Below are positions 49,980 through 61,673 of a stretch of DNA of 64,000 nt, piece after piece. The DNA is from Steromphala cineraria (Eukaryota > Mollusca > Gastropoda > Trochida > Trochidae): positions 79,551,060 through 79,615,059 of the forward strand of contig OU744721.1 of the NCBI GenBank assembly GCA_916613615.1. The letters are read 5' to 3'. Numbering within the stretch: the first letter of the stretch is position 1; each line of letters opens with the position of its first letter. The translations under genes and the position numbers were made by a program. Under the pieces are notes generated by a model that was not told where the DNA came from, made no database searches, and saw only the letters and a list, made by a program, of their open reading frames with translations.

Positions 49980-50175
49980 GGTCAAACGCGATCAGAATGC
50001 GATCCGATCGCGGTCAACCGCGGTACGACTGCATTCTGATCGCGGTCAACTGCAATCAGATTGCAGTTTGATCGCGGTCAACCGCGGTCTGACTGCAATC
50101 TGATCGCGGTCAACCGCGGTCCGACTGCAGTTTGATCGCGGTCAACTGCAATCAGATTGCAGTTTGATCGCGGTA
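49980..50175 (+). repeat. Right 32-bp palindromic satellite array
   Basis: About five to six units of the same two types as at 41174-41377 and in the same orientation. The first unit or so is degenerate (cgcgatcagaatgcgatc). One unit is a chimera of both types (gtccgactgcagtt). Confidence 0.88.
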
Positions 50176-50181
50176 GGTACC

Positions 50182-50205
50182 GGTAAAGATATCTGCAACC
50201 GTCTG
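50182..50205. repeat. Right terminal inverted repeat of the 9-kb element
   Basis: Ends TCTGCAACCGTCTG; read inward from the end this is CAGACGGTTGCAGA. TA follows at 50206-50207. Confidence 0.65.
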
Positions 50206-51134
50206 TATGCTACAGTGTTATCAGTCAGTGACCCGACTCTTGTACTGATATTTCCATGATTATGTTGACAAATGATTTAATTTGTAACTTTCAAGTTGTA
50301 CCTAATACATGTGTATATTGGGCTAATGTCACAAATATGACAAAAATTGAATCTTAACCAAAATGTGAAATGTCCTTATCAAAATTTACAATTTACTGTC
50401 ATAAACAGACATAAAAGATATCATATAACATTTACATTTTCAAAACGAAATGAAGAGTTAGATTCTCTTCATACCTATTTATCAATAAACTATAGTTTGC
50501 AAAACTTTAGTTCGCATATTATGTTGTCACTTTATCGACTATGAACTTGAAAACCATGTCAAGAAAGACAAACAAAAGTTACCAGCAAATATTTCTTGAG
50601 ATACGCCATTGACAAGCCTTATAAGAGTTATAATATTAGGAGTGGGACTAAACATGACCGCGAGCATTAGTGAAAAGTATGCCCGATGCCTGGGAGCTGA
50701 ACATACTTTCAATAATGCCCATGGGTCACAATTTTGTACTTGAATGGGTCATGTTTTATCGAACTTATATATCAACAGAAACAGTGGGGAAACAATTTTG
50801 TAATTAAATACAAAGTGATGGAAGCAGTAATGAAAAGATGTGTCATTGAGAGTTGATTCAATTTGTTTTCGGTTGTGAAACACATTGTGCGAACTCAGTC
50901 ATGTCAGCCTTGGTATGTGTTGCATGTGCAGCCACCATGTTTCTGCAGTGGTACTTACGTGATTTTCACCTTAAAATCGACTCAAAATGTCTAGATGGTC
51001 AAATATTTTTTTAAGAATGATAAATGAATATTCCAAGCCTTAGTGTACCTGAAAATAAATGTATAATATAAAATATCAAACCAAACTCAGACCTTTGTTA
51101 TGAAAGGACCTCACATTGGAGCTCCATCAGGCCT

Positions 51135-51215
51135 GTCACAATAGCGCAGTTGTCAGAGTGTTTGGTTCGGCGATCAGGAGTGTGACCTATGCAGATTCGA
51201 GACGGCATATAACCC
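51135..51215 (+). mobile_element. tRNA-derived SINE head, degenerate
   Basis: Contains an A-box-like atagcgcagttgtcagagtg and a B-box-like gcagattcgagac with tRNA-like spacing, as in tRNA-derived SINEs. A diverged copy is in the same array position at 61590-61673, so it predates that duplication. Confidence 0.5.
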
Positions 51216-52689
51216 TTAAAACATTTTCAGATGGGAAATTACATTTGTGTTAGTTTTCTCAAAAGTGATAGTTAGGTGAATACTTTGACTTTAACATTTT
51301 TCGTTTGAAAACAATTAAGATATTATCAAAACACATGCTGTTATCACCTCTTTGATATTCACACTGACTTGAAAAAAGGATCTCACACTCAGAGGCGATA
51401 ACTGAGAACACTCACAACTTAGCACATAATAAAACTCAGCATCTCTCCACTCAGCTTATATTAAATATTAATGATGAATACAAATTTGTAAAAAATATTC
51501 TTTTACAAATGGAACGTATTTATGTAAAATCTTATGTGGCCTTTCACATAAATCGCATTTGGCTACTGTTGATATAATTTATTGCTTTCACATTTGTTTT
51601 GAATAAAACATATCTATATTTACTACTATCTATATACTGCTATATATGCATGAAAAAGTATAAGGGTATATAACTGATAAAAATGGATAAAGAAGATGGA
51701 TATCCATTAAATATTGTACTTTTCTACAAAACTTCTAGAATGCTACACAAACAGTTCAAAATGAGTCAAGAAATTGGTCAAAACAACCGTTTTACTCACG
51801 TCTCTTTCCCCTTCCTGTTAGCAACAGCTGGCTATATCTGATTACAGTAATTATCTGATTCGGGTATAATTCTCAGGTGGAAAAAGGGCAGCGACCAACT
51901 GTTGTTTCACTTTGTATTTATAAACAAGGAAAAGAATCGTAATTGTAGCTGGGGAAACATTTCTTTTAGATTAACTTACTTTCTATCTTTTTCAACATGT
52001 GTAAACTGCAGCTGGTTTCATCTGCATCCTGGAGATCCCATAACAGCAATTATCTGATCTTGTTGTTGTCAGGAGAAGAACAAAGACTTGATACAGCTGT
52101 TGATCTTAGTGCTAGATATGAATTTGAGACAGCCAAACTGATATGTTGGATTGTTGCATATGTGAATGTAGGCTACCTGACATTTACTCCCATTTGTTAA
52201 GCGATTCAATCTCCAGAGTTGATATTATTTAATACAAAAGCACATAAATCTGAATTGATGGTTAAATAGTAAATTGTTCTATTTACAGTCAAGGAAACTG
52301 GTACTCTAATAATTGCAAATTTGAAACTACTAATTCGTATAAATACCTTGGTGTATATTTAACAAGTCAACTGTTATGGTCATTACATACAAATTATGAA
52401 GCTTTACCGGCTCAAACGTTACTGCTAGGAATTTCTTGACATATACATACCCTTGGTGATCTCAGTATGAACTCATTTTTCAATATATTTTATGTAAAGG
52501 TAAACCAAAATATTTTATATGGAGCAGAAATTTGGGGATGAAGTACATTCGTTAACTTTAATATTATTACTCCTATATGCCTGTAAAAACTTCTTGTGTG
52601 TTAAAAATAATATTTCAAGTGTCATGACTTATGGAGAATGTGGCAGTTTTCCCTTATATATTTACTCGTATTGTTAAGTTATTCGGTAC

Positions 52690-53142
52690 TGCAAAAAAGT
52701 ACTATATACGTCTGCTGTACGACCTTCCTGAGTATTTAATACACAAACTGCAGATGGTTCAGAACTCCGCAGCGAGAGTAGTCACATGTACAAAGAAGTG
52801 TGACCACTTTTCACCTCTGCTGAGAGAGCTACACTGGCTTCCCATTCGTCAGCGCATACATTTTAAGGTGATCGTTCTAATGTTCAAGAGTCTTCATGGA
52901 CTGGCGCCACAATACCTAGCAGATCTGGTAGAGAAGTATCAACCAGCGAGATCACGCAGGTCACAGGACAGCCATCTTGTCAAAGTCATAGTGACACGCA
53001 CAAAAACATACGGTGATCGGACATTCGAAGCTGCTGGTGCCCGATTGTGGACGAGCTCCCGTTGCATATCAGAGAAATTGAGGAACTGTCCATTTTTAAA
53101 AGCATGCTCAAGACCCACCTCTTCAACATCGCCTACCCTTAG
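52690..53142 (+). pseudogene. C-terminal end of a CR1/L2-type LINE reverse transcriptase (LINE-B)
   Basis: The frame gives LLYDLPEYLIHKLQMVQNS, CDHFSPLLRELHWLPIRQRI, VLMFKSLHGLAPQYLADLVE and TYGDRTFEAAGARLW. This is the well-known C-terminal signature (thumb region) of CR1/L2-like non-LTR elements. After ARLW a one-base deletion (about 53052) shifts the frame; in the shifted frame the family ending (ELPLHIREIEELSIFKSMLK) continues to TAG 53140-53142. The catalytic RT and endonuclease domains are absent, so this is a 5'-truncated copy. It lies inside LINE-A. The tail gcgctatataaatgc followed by (TAGA)n at 53213-53230 is a typical 3' end. Residues before about 52690 in the same frame belong to LINE-A. 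Confidence 0.85.
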
Positions 53143-53212
53143 TGAATTCAACTTCCCTCCAAAGCGCATTTGAGCAGTGTGAACTGGATACCTGCGCTAT
53201 ATAAATGCTAAT

Positions 53213-53231
53213 ATAGATAGATAGATAGATG
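53213..53231 (+). repeat. (TAGA)n tail of LINE-B
   Basis: Four to five TAGA repeats directly after gcgctatataaatgctaa; probably the 3' repeat of the inserted LINE. Confidence 0.6.
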
Positions 53232-56200
53232 TCAATTGCCAAAGAAATGATATAATATGATGCTTTTATGTTATATTAATTGTCATAAAAACTGTGTTAG
53301 TGATGTAAAACAACTATTGTTTCAAACAGGTTTTTACTATATTAAGCAGAATCAAGAATTTTGAAATTACGAGGAATTCATAAAAACATTCATTTAAAGA
53401 CTCTAAGATATGTATTTTCCAAATTTCGCGAAAAAATATGACACCTACAATATGTTGAATTTAGTATCCATACCGAAAACTACCTGTCTTGTTTAAACAG
53501 TAGGAATGATAAGGTAAGTCTAGCACGTTTCAATGCTCATCTTATGAAATGTTTATTGAGAAAGGAACATCTCTAATTGTATGTAAAGAAGAACAATTTT
53601 GTCAGTTATTCCATTTAAATGAAATTGAAGATGGCTGCCATTTCTTACTTGGATTGCCTAGCTGTAATAACATTCGAAAGATATATACTAAAGGAAAATA
53701 TTATCCAAATTAAAATATGCTTAAGTTTACCAATCTGCTGAATAATAAAGTAATTGAAACCCTACCCCCGTACATGTACATATTCTACTCATCGGTTTAT
53801 AAACACAATATTGGATCATAATTGTTGTAAATATGTATAAACAAATGTATATGTAATGTACTGTAGGCCTGGGGCCTTTTGAGTACCAAAATAAAGATTG
53901 ATTGAAACTCATTTCACTTAATAACATCTAGTTGAATAATTTTTCATACTTATACAAAAAAAATAGCATGATAATGAGCGATAACAGTTCGATTTTTCAA
54001 ATATTTGACAGCATTGATTGAGACATTTGAAGGGAACATTCATGCAGAATTAGCATGCTCAGTTTTCAAAGCACCTGAGCTAAAAGAAATCCAATCACTA
54101 TAAAAGTGGCGTTCATGCTTGCATAATCGAGTGTTGAGGGACAATCAATTAGATTTCATGTCAATATGACATTCTTTGCCTTATTGTTGTAGGTCCTTTA
54201 AATTGCTTTTGGACCCAATGGAATATGTCTTTTGAAGGCATTCATGGCTCTAAGTCAATATATTTGTAAATTTGTAACTAAATATTGCATGAATGCTTTT
54301 CGTCTTCCTATAATTAGTTATTTGTGAAGTTTTTATTCCGCATCTTGGACTTGGTACTTATTTCCACAAACTTTGCATCCTAAAGAGGCTAATTTTCGTT
54401 TCTCTGACCATTAACTGGATCACGACAGATGACCTTGCAATCATTTAATTGGTAAGTTAGATCAATAACATGATGTGGCGAAAGCAGGCCAGAGATTTCG
54501 GTCGATTAACCAGTAGATTGACTTACTGACATGGAGCTGACTTTGTAACTAGAGCAAACTGATCACTGTAATTATTTCAGGGGGAACAAAAGTGAAAAAT
54601 CAGTAATTATTCTGAATGATATATCTAAACTATTCAATTAATTCGATACAGGTAACGTTTTAGTAGTATGCTTCACAACTCTTATACAAATAAGATTCCA
54701 ATATAACAATACATATCTTGAAGCATGAGTTCTTTTGTGACTGTTTATTCTTTTAGCTTTTTTGTTACCACACATCTGTAATTAGAAAACACAATAAAAC
54801 TGTTTATTAGGAGAAATTGAAGTAACGTGAAGAACAAATATAACTTTAACCTGCAAAATAATGTTCCTGTACCTGTTCCTGCAAGTTAACAATTGCTTCC
54901 ATTTTACATAATTCTTGCACTGGTTATAATTAAACCGTAAACAGTCCTTGTTTGAAATATGAAAATATTATGAAAAAATCTGAATATAATATTTATGATT
55001 ATCATTCATCTATTTTATCGAACTTATTTTCCTCCTCCATTAAAGAGTCATTTAAGCCATCCTCGATTTAAAGTACTATGTATAGGTTAGGTGACCATCA
55101 TTAACATACCAATTACTTGACGAACCCATCCCTATCCTCCACACATTACTCATGTCAAACACGTGTTGAAGAGTTCTAATCTTGTCTCGAGCTCAGTTCA
55201 GATGTGTCAGACCTTCAGAGCTGGTCCAGAAAGTACCAAACTGCACTTATAGCGTGCTAATGGGCCTCTTCCATAGCCACAGATTTGACACATTACGCAT
55301 ATATCTTATCATTCAAATGTATATTTGATGGTCTCCAAACAGAGCATGGGCACTACTCTTGTATCTAGATTGCTATTGTGAAAATATACAATTTCTTTGA
55401 ATCTTGTCATTTAAGTGAAAAAAACGGTTCAAGTAGAATGAAGCAGGCAAAATTTATACATCTTTATACACTCAGAGAAGAGCATGCGTTCCTATATAAT
55501 CATGAGTTATGTACATACTAAATGGATCAGAGCAGCGTTTATATAAAGTTTTAGTTTCAGTTTGACTTTTCAATCATGTCTTTGTTGTTTTATTTATTGT
55601 ATTCACTATTGATGAAGGTATTGTTGTTTTTGTCTCCCTGGTTTAAAAAAAGAGGGGTTTCCTTATCTTACGTGTTTACGTGCAGTATGGATTAATTATT
55701 AACCTTGGCAGAAAGTGACAATTGATAAAAGTTTCAAATCAATTACCTCTTTTTAAAACGATTTATTGGAAAATCATTGCCATTTTCCTTGTCTCTAAAG
55801 ATTCTTACCCATGTAATGATTATAGCAAATCGCTTACAGGATCTCTAAATAAACATAAGGACCACCATAAACCCCATTGGCAATATGTCACGCCGTCAAT
55901 AAGAGTGTTTTGTGTGAGATATACTGTCATAGGAAAATGATTATGTGTCACATTAATGAAACCCTTACAGCAATGAACACCATACTGGATGACGGGTATT
56001 GATGAAGCTGATGAGGCTGATGACAACTGAATTAAAGCTTGACAGACACATGGGACAAGCTTGATAGCCTGTCGTGTGAGTTTTGAATTGAGCCCTATTT
56101 AGAGAACCTTATTCTTTGAATGCACAAGTGACAAATATATCAATGTAAGTGACAATCATTGGTGAAGGGACAACAAAGTATCTGCGCACTGTATGTCCAA

Positions 56201-56678
56201 TTTAACATCTGCCTTGATGTAAAGATATATTATTCAATGTATCTTCAGACATTTAACGTAGGAAGAGAACAAATTGTCATTTGTCTTGTCAGCATACTTT
56301 AGGTACTCTTTTACAATTTCAATAACACACATTACATACGTTTTAATTTGAGCACATCACAATTTGAATAGATGTCTTTTTGATAATAATTCAGTTGATT
56401 TACCCAAAGGCATATGAATTACATCGTTATTTAATGGAGAGCCTTATAGAAATGAAACATAACTGAGATGTAAATCTTTCAATTTCAACTTCTCTATTCC
56501 AAAGACTATATCCACAAAAGTATCCTTATTCGAAACCTCCAAGAGAGCAAGTTTGTGATCACATGAAAATGATAACTTCACCGGGGTATCATTCAACCAA
56601 TTTCCTTCATGTCTATAACCATCTATTCTGATTGATTCTTCAGAATGATAAAATGTTAGGTCAGTCTTATTACATATA

Positions 56679-56706
56679 AACTGACGATCAAAAGAAAGTT
56701 GTCACC
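56679..56706 (+). repeat. Tc1 terminal inverted repeat, left
   Basis: Begins AACTGACGATCAAAAG, preceded by TA. Exact reverse complement of 58204-58231. Confidence 0.93.
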
Positions 56707-56946
56707 CACTTCAGTTGACTCTAAAAGATAAACGACATCAGATACAAGTTTGATGTTATGAAATATTTTTACTGCGTTAATGTGTGATTATCCATGCAAA
56801 GAATCGAATTGCTGCCAGTGCATCTCAAATATTTACAGTCTCTGAAGACCACTGGGGGTCCAAATTGTCATTTTCCACACAACTTTGGAAAACGTCTATG
56901 GCACATGAATCGGCGATTCCTAGTACTGACAAGTGTACATATCACA

Positions 56947-57957
56947 TTAGTACCTTGTATGTCCTCCCCTGGCACGAACACAAGCGTCACATCGTCTTCT
57001 CATGGAGGACGTCAGTCTTCTGATGACGTAATCAGGTATCTGTTGCCACGTATCTTGTAAGGCATTTTCAAGTTCTCGAATAGTAGTTGGTTGGTTTGGA
57101 CGGTTCCTTAACTCTCTACCAAGATGATCCCACAGGTGTTCGATAGGAGACATATCGGGAGAACGTGATGGCCAGGGCAAAACGACGACATTAGCGTTGT
57201 CGAGATAGTTCTGAGTGATCCTGGCTGTATGGGGAGTTGCATTGTCTTGCTGCAGAATGGTTTCCATTGCTCGTTGCTGCAGAAATGACACTGCTACAGG
57301 TCTCAATATCTCATCAACATAGCGTTGTGCGTTCATATTGCCACGTATCACCACAAGTTGTGTCTTCTGGTCATCACAAATTCCACCCCAAACCATTAAA
57401 CCAACTCCTCCTTGTTGATGAACGTCTTGGACACAATTTGGAGCCTCTCTTTCATGTCTACGACGATAAACACGTATTCTCCCATCAGCATGGAACAGGT
57501 TAAATCTACTCTCGACAGTAAAGAGAACGCGTTGCCATTCGCGTCGCTGCCAACGCAGTACATGTCGTGTCCATCGAAGTCTGGCGAGGCGATGTTCGAG
57601 GGTCAGTGCCATCCCACGAAGAGGTCGGTAAGCCCTTATTCCAGCATGAAGTAATCGTCTCCTCACAGTGTGTCGACTCACACGACGACCAAGCGCTGTT
57701 GCTGCTGAGTGCGTCACTGTCAGGAACCGATTACGAAGATGTAAAGTTCTAAGGAAAAGGTCTTCCCTGCGGGTTGTGACACGTGGTCTGCCACTCTGAG
57801 GTCGGTCACGTGTTGTGCCAGTCTGCTGGAACCGCTGAAAATATTTAGTTATACATTGGCGTGAACAACCAAGTCTTCTTGCTATTGTTGACTTTTCGGT
57901 CCCCATCATGGCCATGCCAATGGCCCTCTCCCTCTATTCAGCAGTCAAACGTGGCAT
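56947..57957 (-). pseudogene. Tc1-type transposase (DD34E), catalytic Asp lost and start cut off
   Basis: The intact frame from ATG 57915 gives 322 residues: paired helix-turn-helix DNA-binding part (STIARRLGCSRQCITKYFQRF), GRPR motif (SGRPRVTT), second helix-turn-helix (GRRVSRHTVRRRL), then the DDE core. The first catalytic residue is changed: LFTVESRF has Val (GTC, 57516-57514) where the family has Asp. The second Asp (QQDNATPHTAR, residue 224) and the Glu (SPIEHLW, residue 259) are intact and 34 residues apart. Upstream in frame, ATG 57957 starts MPRLTAE and is followed by TAG (57936-57934), then RERAIGM joins the long frame. So the original protein was about 336 residues, as usual for Tc1, and codon 8 is now a stop. 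It would cut and paste the element by its termini; as it stands it cannot catalyse. A bound but inactive protein might still act as a repressor. Confidence 0.93.
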
Positions 57958-58203
57958 TGCTTTAGTGCTTTTATCGGTTGATGTGATAGCAAGTTACCAT
58001 TGTCACGGGTTTATATGGAGTTATGTGCATGAAAATTCCAAGGAAATTAAAAAAACGTGGTTTTGACTTTTGGGACGCAGCACGGATATTAACAAATGCA
58101 TCAGCTTGGTTCTTTGGAAATGAGAGTGTTGCGTTTGTGTGAACTGCTCCTGAAAGTTAAAAACCTGGGTTCGAATCCATTTTGGAAATATTCAAAATTT
58201 TAT

Positions 58204-58231
58204 GGTGACAACTTTCTTTTGATCGTCAGTT
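58204..58231 (-). repeat. Tc1 terminal inverted repeat, right
   Basis: Exact reverse complement of the left terminus, followed by TA at 58232-58233. Confidence 0.93.
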
Positions 58232-58233
58232 TA

Positions 58234-59787
58234 AGATATTGACACAGGCAATGTCGTTAGTATGGAGGTCGTATCTTCACTCTCCAGTAATTGATGTAAA
58301 TCTAATTAATTCTCTTGAAATCCGATCTAACCGATCTATTTTTATGCCTTGGTGGGGAGACTGTGTCACTGTTTCATTCCAAATCAATGTAATTACTTTC
58401 CAAAGTATTACAACACGAACAGAGTTGAGGGTTCATAATATCGTATCGAAAAGGTTTGAATTGAATAGATTAAATCTTTCTGGCCTCTTGACGATGCTTA
58501 TTCAGCCATAGGCTGCAATTTCTTCTTTTTAGTCGTTTTTATGATAAGACTATTGCTACTGTGTATTTTGTGTTGTGATATTATCTATACAATTGGATTG
58601 GATAATAAGAATAGTAACCACCAAAATAAAGGCCAATTATTTCCACAAGAAATATTGACTAAAAATACAGATAATATCTAACACGTTTCATTTCAACTTT
58701 GCGAGATTGTAAAGTATATGTTAGTCTTCAAAAATGTTGGTTTGATTGGACATCCATATTATTGCCTTACCTTTTGTAGTTTGTGAACATGGTGATTCCA
58801 TAAAATGAAATAATTTCTAACTGTAAACTATGCAGGAATATAAATAAAGGAACAAAATATTCTAGTTCCTATTTTACATAGTTATCTTGTTGTTTAAATG
58901 GTAGGTGGCTTACAGTCTCTTGTAATTGGATTAAATTGGGTCGATGTGACCCAATTCAAAAGTAAGGGCAGATAACTGTTAATCTACAGTGATCAAACAC
59001 ACAACCATTGAGATCATGTTACGCTTATATTGTATGGGCGATTTGTGCCGCAAATGGTGTTGCTGAAGATGTCATTAAAAACCACCAAAGGGTCACTGTG
59101 ATAAATTCACTCCTTTTCGTCAGGGACAGACAAAATGTTTGACCAAATTTAGAAATATATGGCAAATGCGAATTTAAAAAAGGTAAACTCTTCGTCAGTA
59201 TGTCAAGTTAGTCAAAGCTTATCAGGCTCAGTCCTGATATCAACCCTATTGAACACTTTTTGGATTTAGTGAGTTATGTTTGATTCTGGTGCCTCTGGGG
59301 GGAATAAAATGAATACCATCAACAGCGTTTTCCATTTCATTGTATGGATTGTGTGTCGTCCTTGTGACTGCCAAAAGTGGCCTAACCAAGAAGTGAGGTT
59401 AGCCTTTACTTCAGTTTATTTCATCATTGTCATGTGTTATCTTGTTCAGTAATACAGATGTCTGGAGTCAATGGAATCGACTTTTTGTTATTGCTTGTGA
59501 ATTAAATTGTTTCCTTGTTTGTTTGTTAAAAACATGTTTCATATACTTTCTGGATTCACGTTTTGGTCTTCAGTATATAATACATTCGGGCAAATAACCA
59601 TTAAAAACAAAATAAATTTGAATATGTCCTCAAATAAATTGTTATCATGTAAATCATAACTATTCATAATATAGTTCATGACTCCAGGGCAATCACATGT
59701 AAATGTGATGTAATATAATGATAAAACACGATTTTCTAATCTTTCCATCTATAATTAAATTTAGTTAACATCTTTTTCATCAGAAAA
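58234..59787. other. Non-coding array DNA, no gene recognised
   Basis: AT-rich. A 90-codon ORF at 58239-58511 and others are not protein-like. No RNA gene seen. Confidence 0.4.
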
Positions 59788-59891
59788 GCAATGCCAAGCA
59801 TTTCTTTGTGAAACATCATGAGTCATGTTTATTTTGTTAGCAATACTAAGCATTTCTTGTGCAACTGCATGAGTCATGTGTATTTTGTAAA
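59788..59891 (+). repeat. ~52-bp tandem duplication
   Basis: gcaat(g/a)c(c/t)aagcatttct ... catgagtcatgt occurs at 59788 and 59840. A related single unit is at about 34040 in the corresponding array position. Confidence 0.7.
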
Positions 59892-60551
59892 CTACTTCAA
59901 GTTAGTAATTGTACTAACAGAGAGAGGACAGAAAATAACCGTTGACATAAATGATAACAAACATGACACTGTGTCATCAATTCGCTTTGCCAAAAGTGAT
60001 GGTAGTCTAAAGACATCACAGTCAATTACTCGTTTAGCTGTAATAGGTTCAATACTTACAGTACAGATTTAGACGTATTGTAAGCTTATCAGTAGGAGTA
60101 AGTTGGTATGACGTAAGGTTTCTCAACAAGGCGCTTTATTCTTAGAAAAAACAAGCCTACCTTTTAAAGGTCATTTCGTAATTGTCACCAATTTGTCCCT
60201 CGGAAGCTTGTTTTAGATATCTTACCGAACTTTGAAGCTCTTTAATTTCAATTCCTGTCTTTTGAAGTGTATTGGAGAGTCTCATAGTCCTTAGTGCTTC
60301 CTTGGTTACTTTGTGTCTACATGCTACTGTGCTGCTTTCAAATTTCCCGATATATTATACATGTATATCATGATATATATTCAATACAGCTCAGATGTTC
60401 AAAAAAAATTGCGACTGATATCTGAATGAGTTTCATGTGATGTCATGACTGGTTGAATTGATTTAACTAACATCTGTCTTAGTAAACGTCAGCCATCTCA
60501 CTGGATAAGATTTTTAACTTTTAACAGCATTCAGTATGTATTGTAAAAGAG

Positions 60552-60815
60552 TATGACGGCAGTTGATGATATCCAAGTGGTGTTTGGAATTCTACCATTT
60601 TACACCACTCAACATTGATTCATTGAACTCACATTTCTGCTGTCAGCACAACATGCACAGTACAGAGGATAAACGAGCTGCATGTTAGCGTCCTCGACAT
60701 AATCAGTAACAAAACCTATACATGCTAACAATCAGCCAGACAGCAGCGATGTCCAGAGTGCAGTTGATTAGCTGAACTGAAGAATGGTCTCCCGCTCCAC
60801 TTGAATGAAAAGAAC
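60552..60815 (+). repeat. Conserved array core, copy C6
   Basis: A full copy: tgacggcagttgat, atccaagtgg, gaactcacatttc, cacagtacagaggataaac, gagctgcatgttagc, cctcgacataatcag, acatgctaacaa, cagcgatgt and gattagctgaactg. It is preceded by the same blocks that precede C4 and C5. Confidence 0.8.
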
Positions 60816-61589
60816 CTAGACACCTAAGATTCCTCACATGTGGAGGGGTGGTTAGCCGGCATAATATTAATAGACCAATTGTAGACTCAAGGAAACACAT
60901 GATACTGGTATATGTTATTTATAAATGAAATTATGTTTATATTCTCAATTGAGGACTAATCAAAATGTTTCAAAAACAAAGTAAATATTAAATATCTCTC
61001 ATTTATTTTGGTAAAACCATCAAGACAAGGTTTCCTTTGATTTTTATCATTGATTTCTTCAAGTTATATGTTTCAGATATTTAAGTATTGTTTACAGACG
61101 ATAAATATATCTTTAGGTGCTGCATGCATCCATGAATACTCTATGCTTCATATTTGCAAGATTCTTCTTACGAGGGTAAGCAAAGGGATAAATTACGTGC
61201 AAAATATCTTTGGCTGGCATAAGTAAAAAGCATGTCCAATGCCCGCTAGAGCAGGACATACTTTCAATAATGCCCACGGGTCACAACTTTGTACTATAAT
61301 ATAAATTGGTTGAAGTAGTAATGTAACAACATGTCATTTAGAGTGGATCCAATGTATTTTTAGTTGTGAAACACGTTATGCGGACACAGCCAAGTCAGCC
61401 TTAGTATGCGTTGCACGTTCAGCCACCATTTATATAGAGTGGTACTCACGTGATTATCACTTTAGAATAAACTCAAATTCCCTAGATTGTCAAAAAAATT
61501 AAGAATGAAAAATATTCTTAGCCTTAGTGTACCTGAAAATAAATATAATAATATGAAATATCAAACCACTCAAACTAAGACCTCAGCGC

Positions 61590-61673
61590 TGTCACAATGG
61601 CTCAGTAGTGAGACCGTTTGATTCAGCAATCAGAAGTTTGAGCTATGACGATTTGAGACGGCATATCACAAAC
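61590..61673 (+). mobile_element. tRNA-derived SINE head, second copy
   Basis: gtcacaatggctcagtagtg ... gattcagcaatcagaag ... gatttgagacggcatat matches the copy at 51135-51215 in order and spacing but is more decayed. Confidence 0.45.

Larger units (their letters stand above)
41144..50205. mobile_element. 9,062-bp TIR element with TA target duplication and terminal 32-bp satellites
   Basis: The array copies at 38311 and 39047 read gtacatctatgctacag without a break. Here the same site is split: gtacatcTA | cagaccc... at 41143/41144 and ...ccgtctg | TAtgctacag at 50205/50206. TA is therefore duplicated and the insert is 9,062 bp. The ends are imperfect inverted repeats: CAGACccTTGCAGA on the left and CAGACggTTGCAGA read inward on the right, with TTACC a few bases on. 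Arrays of 32-bp palindromic units adjoin each end. TA duplication is typical of Tc1/mariner-like enzymes, but the size, satellites and ends do not fit a family I know. No transposase is recognised inside. It contains two foldbacks, a CRE and a MITE, some perhaps acquired later. Confidence 0.8.
52305..53909 (+). mobile_element. 5'-truncated LINE (LINE-A), split by a second LINE
   Basis: The paralogous blocks at 31480 and 62635 run from gtcaagaaaactg-type sequence directly into the next block, so this is an insertion. Broken frames translate to YKYLGVYLTSQLLWSLHT, ILYGAEIWG and TYGECGSFPLYI (52340-52665), then after the inserted LINE to VKQLLFKTGFYYI and KFTNLLNNKVIETL. These recall the C-terminal part of non-LTR retrotransposon RT proteins. 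It ends with ggcctggggcctttt and aaaataaagattgattga. Many stops and frameshifts make it a relic. Confidence 0.62.
56679..58231 (-). mobile_element. Tc1-type DNA transposon, complete but inactive
   Basis: A 1,553-bp element with 28-bp inverted termini that match exactly (56679-56706 and 58204-58231), both flanked by TA (56677-56678 and 58232-58233). One transposase gene on the minus strand. The perfect termini suggest a fairly recent insertion, yet the transposase has two lesions. The element could be moved by an active relative because its ends are intact. Confidence 0.93.

Noticed and set aside
58130..58190. Possible tRNA: ggttcgaatcc (B box) at about 58169
   Set aside because: There is no cloverleaf, no A box at the right distance and no acceptor stem. 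It lies in the untranslated part of the Tc1 element.
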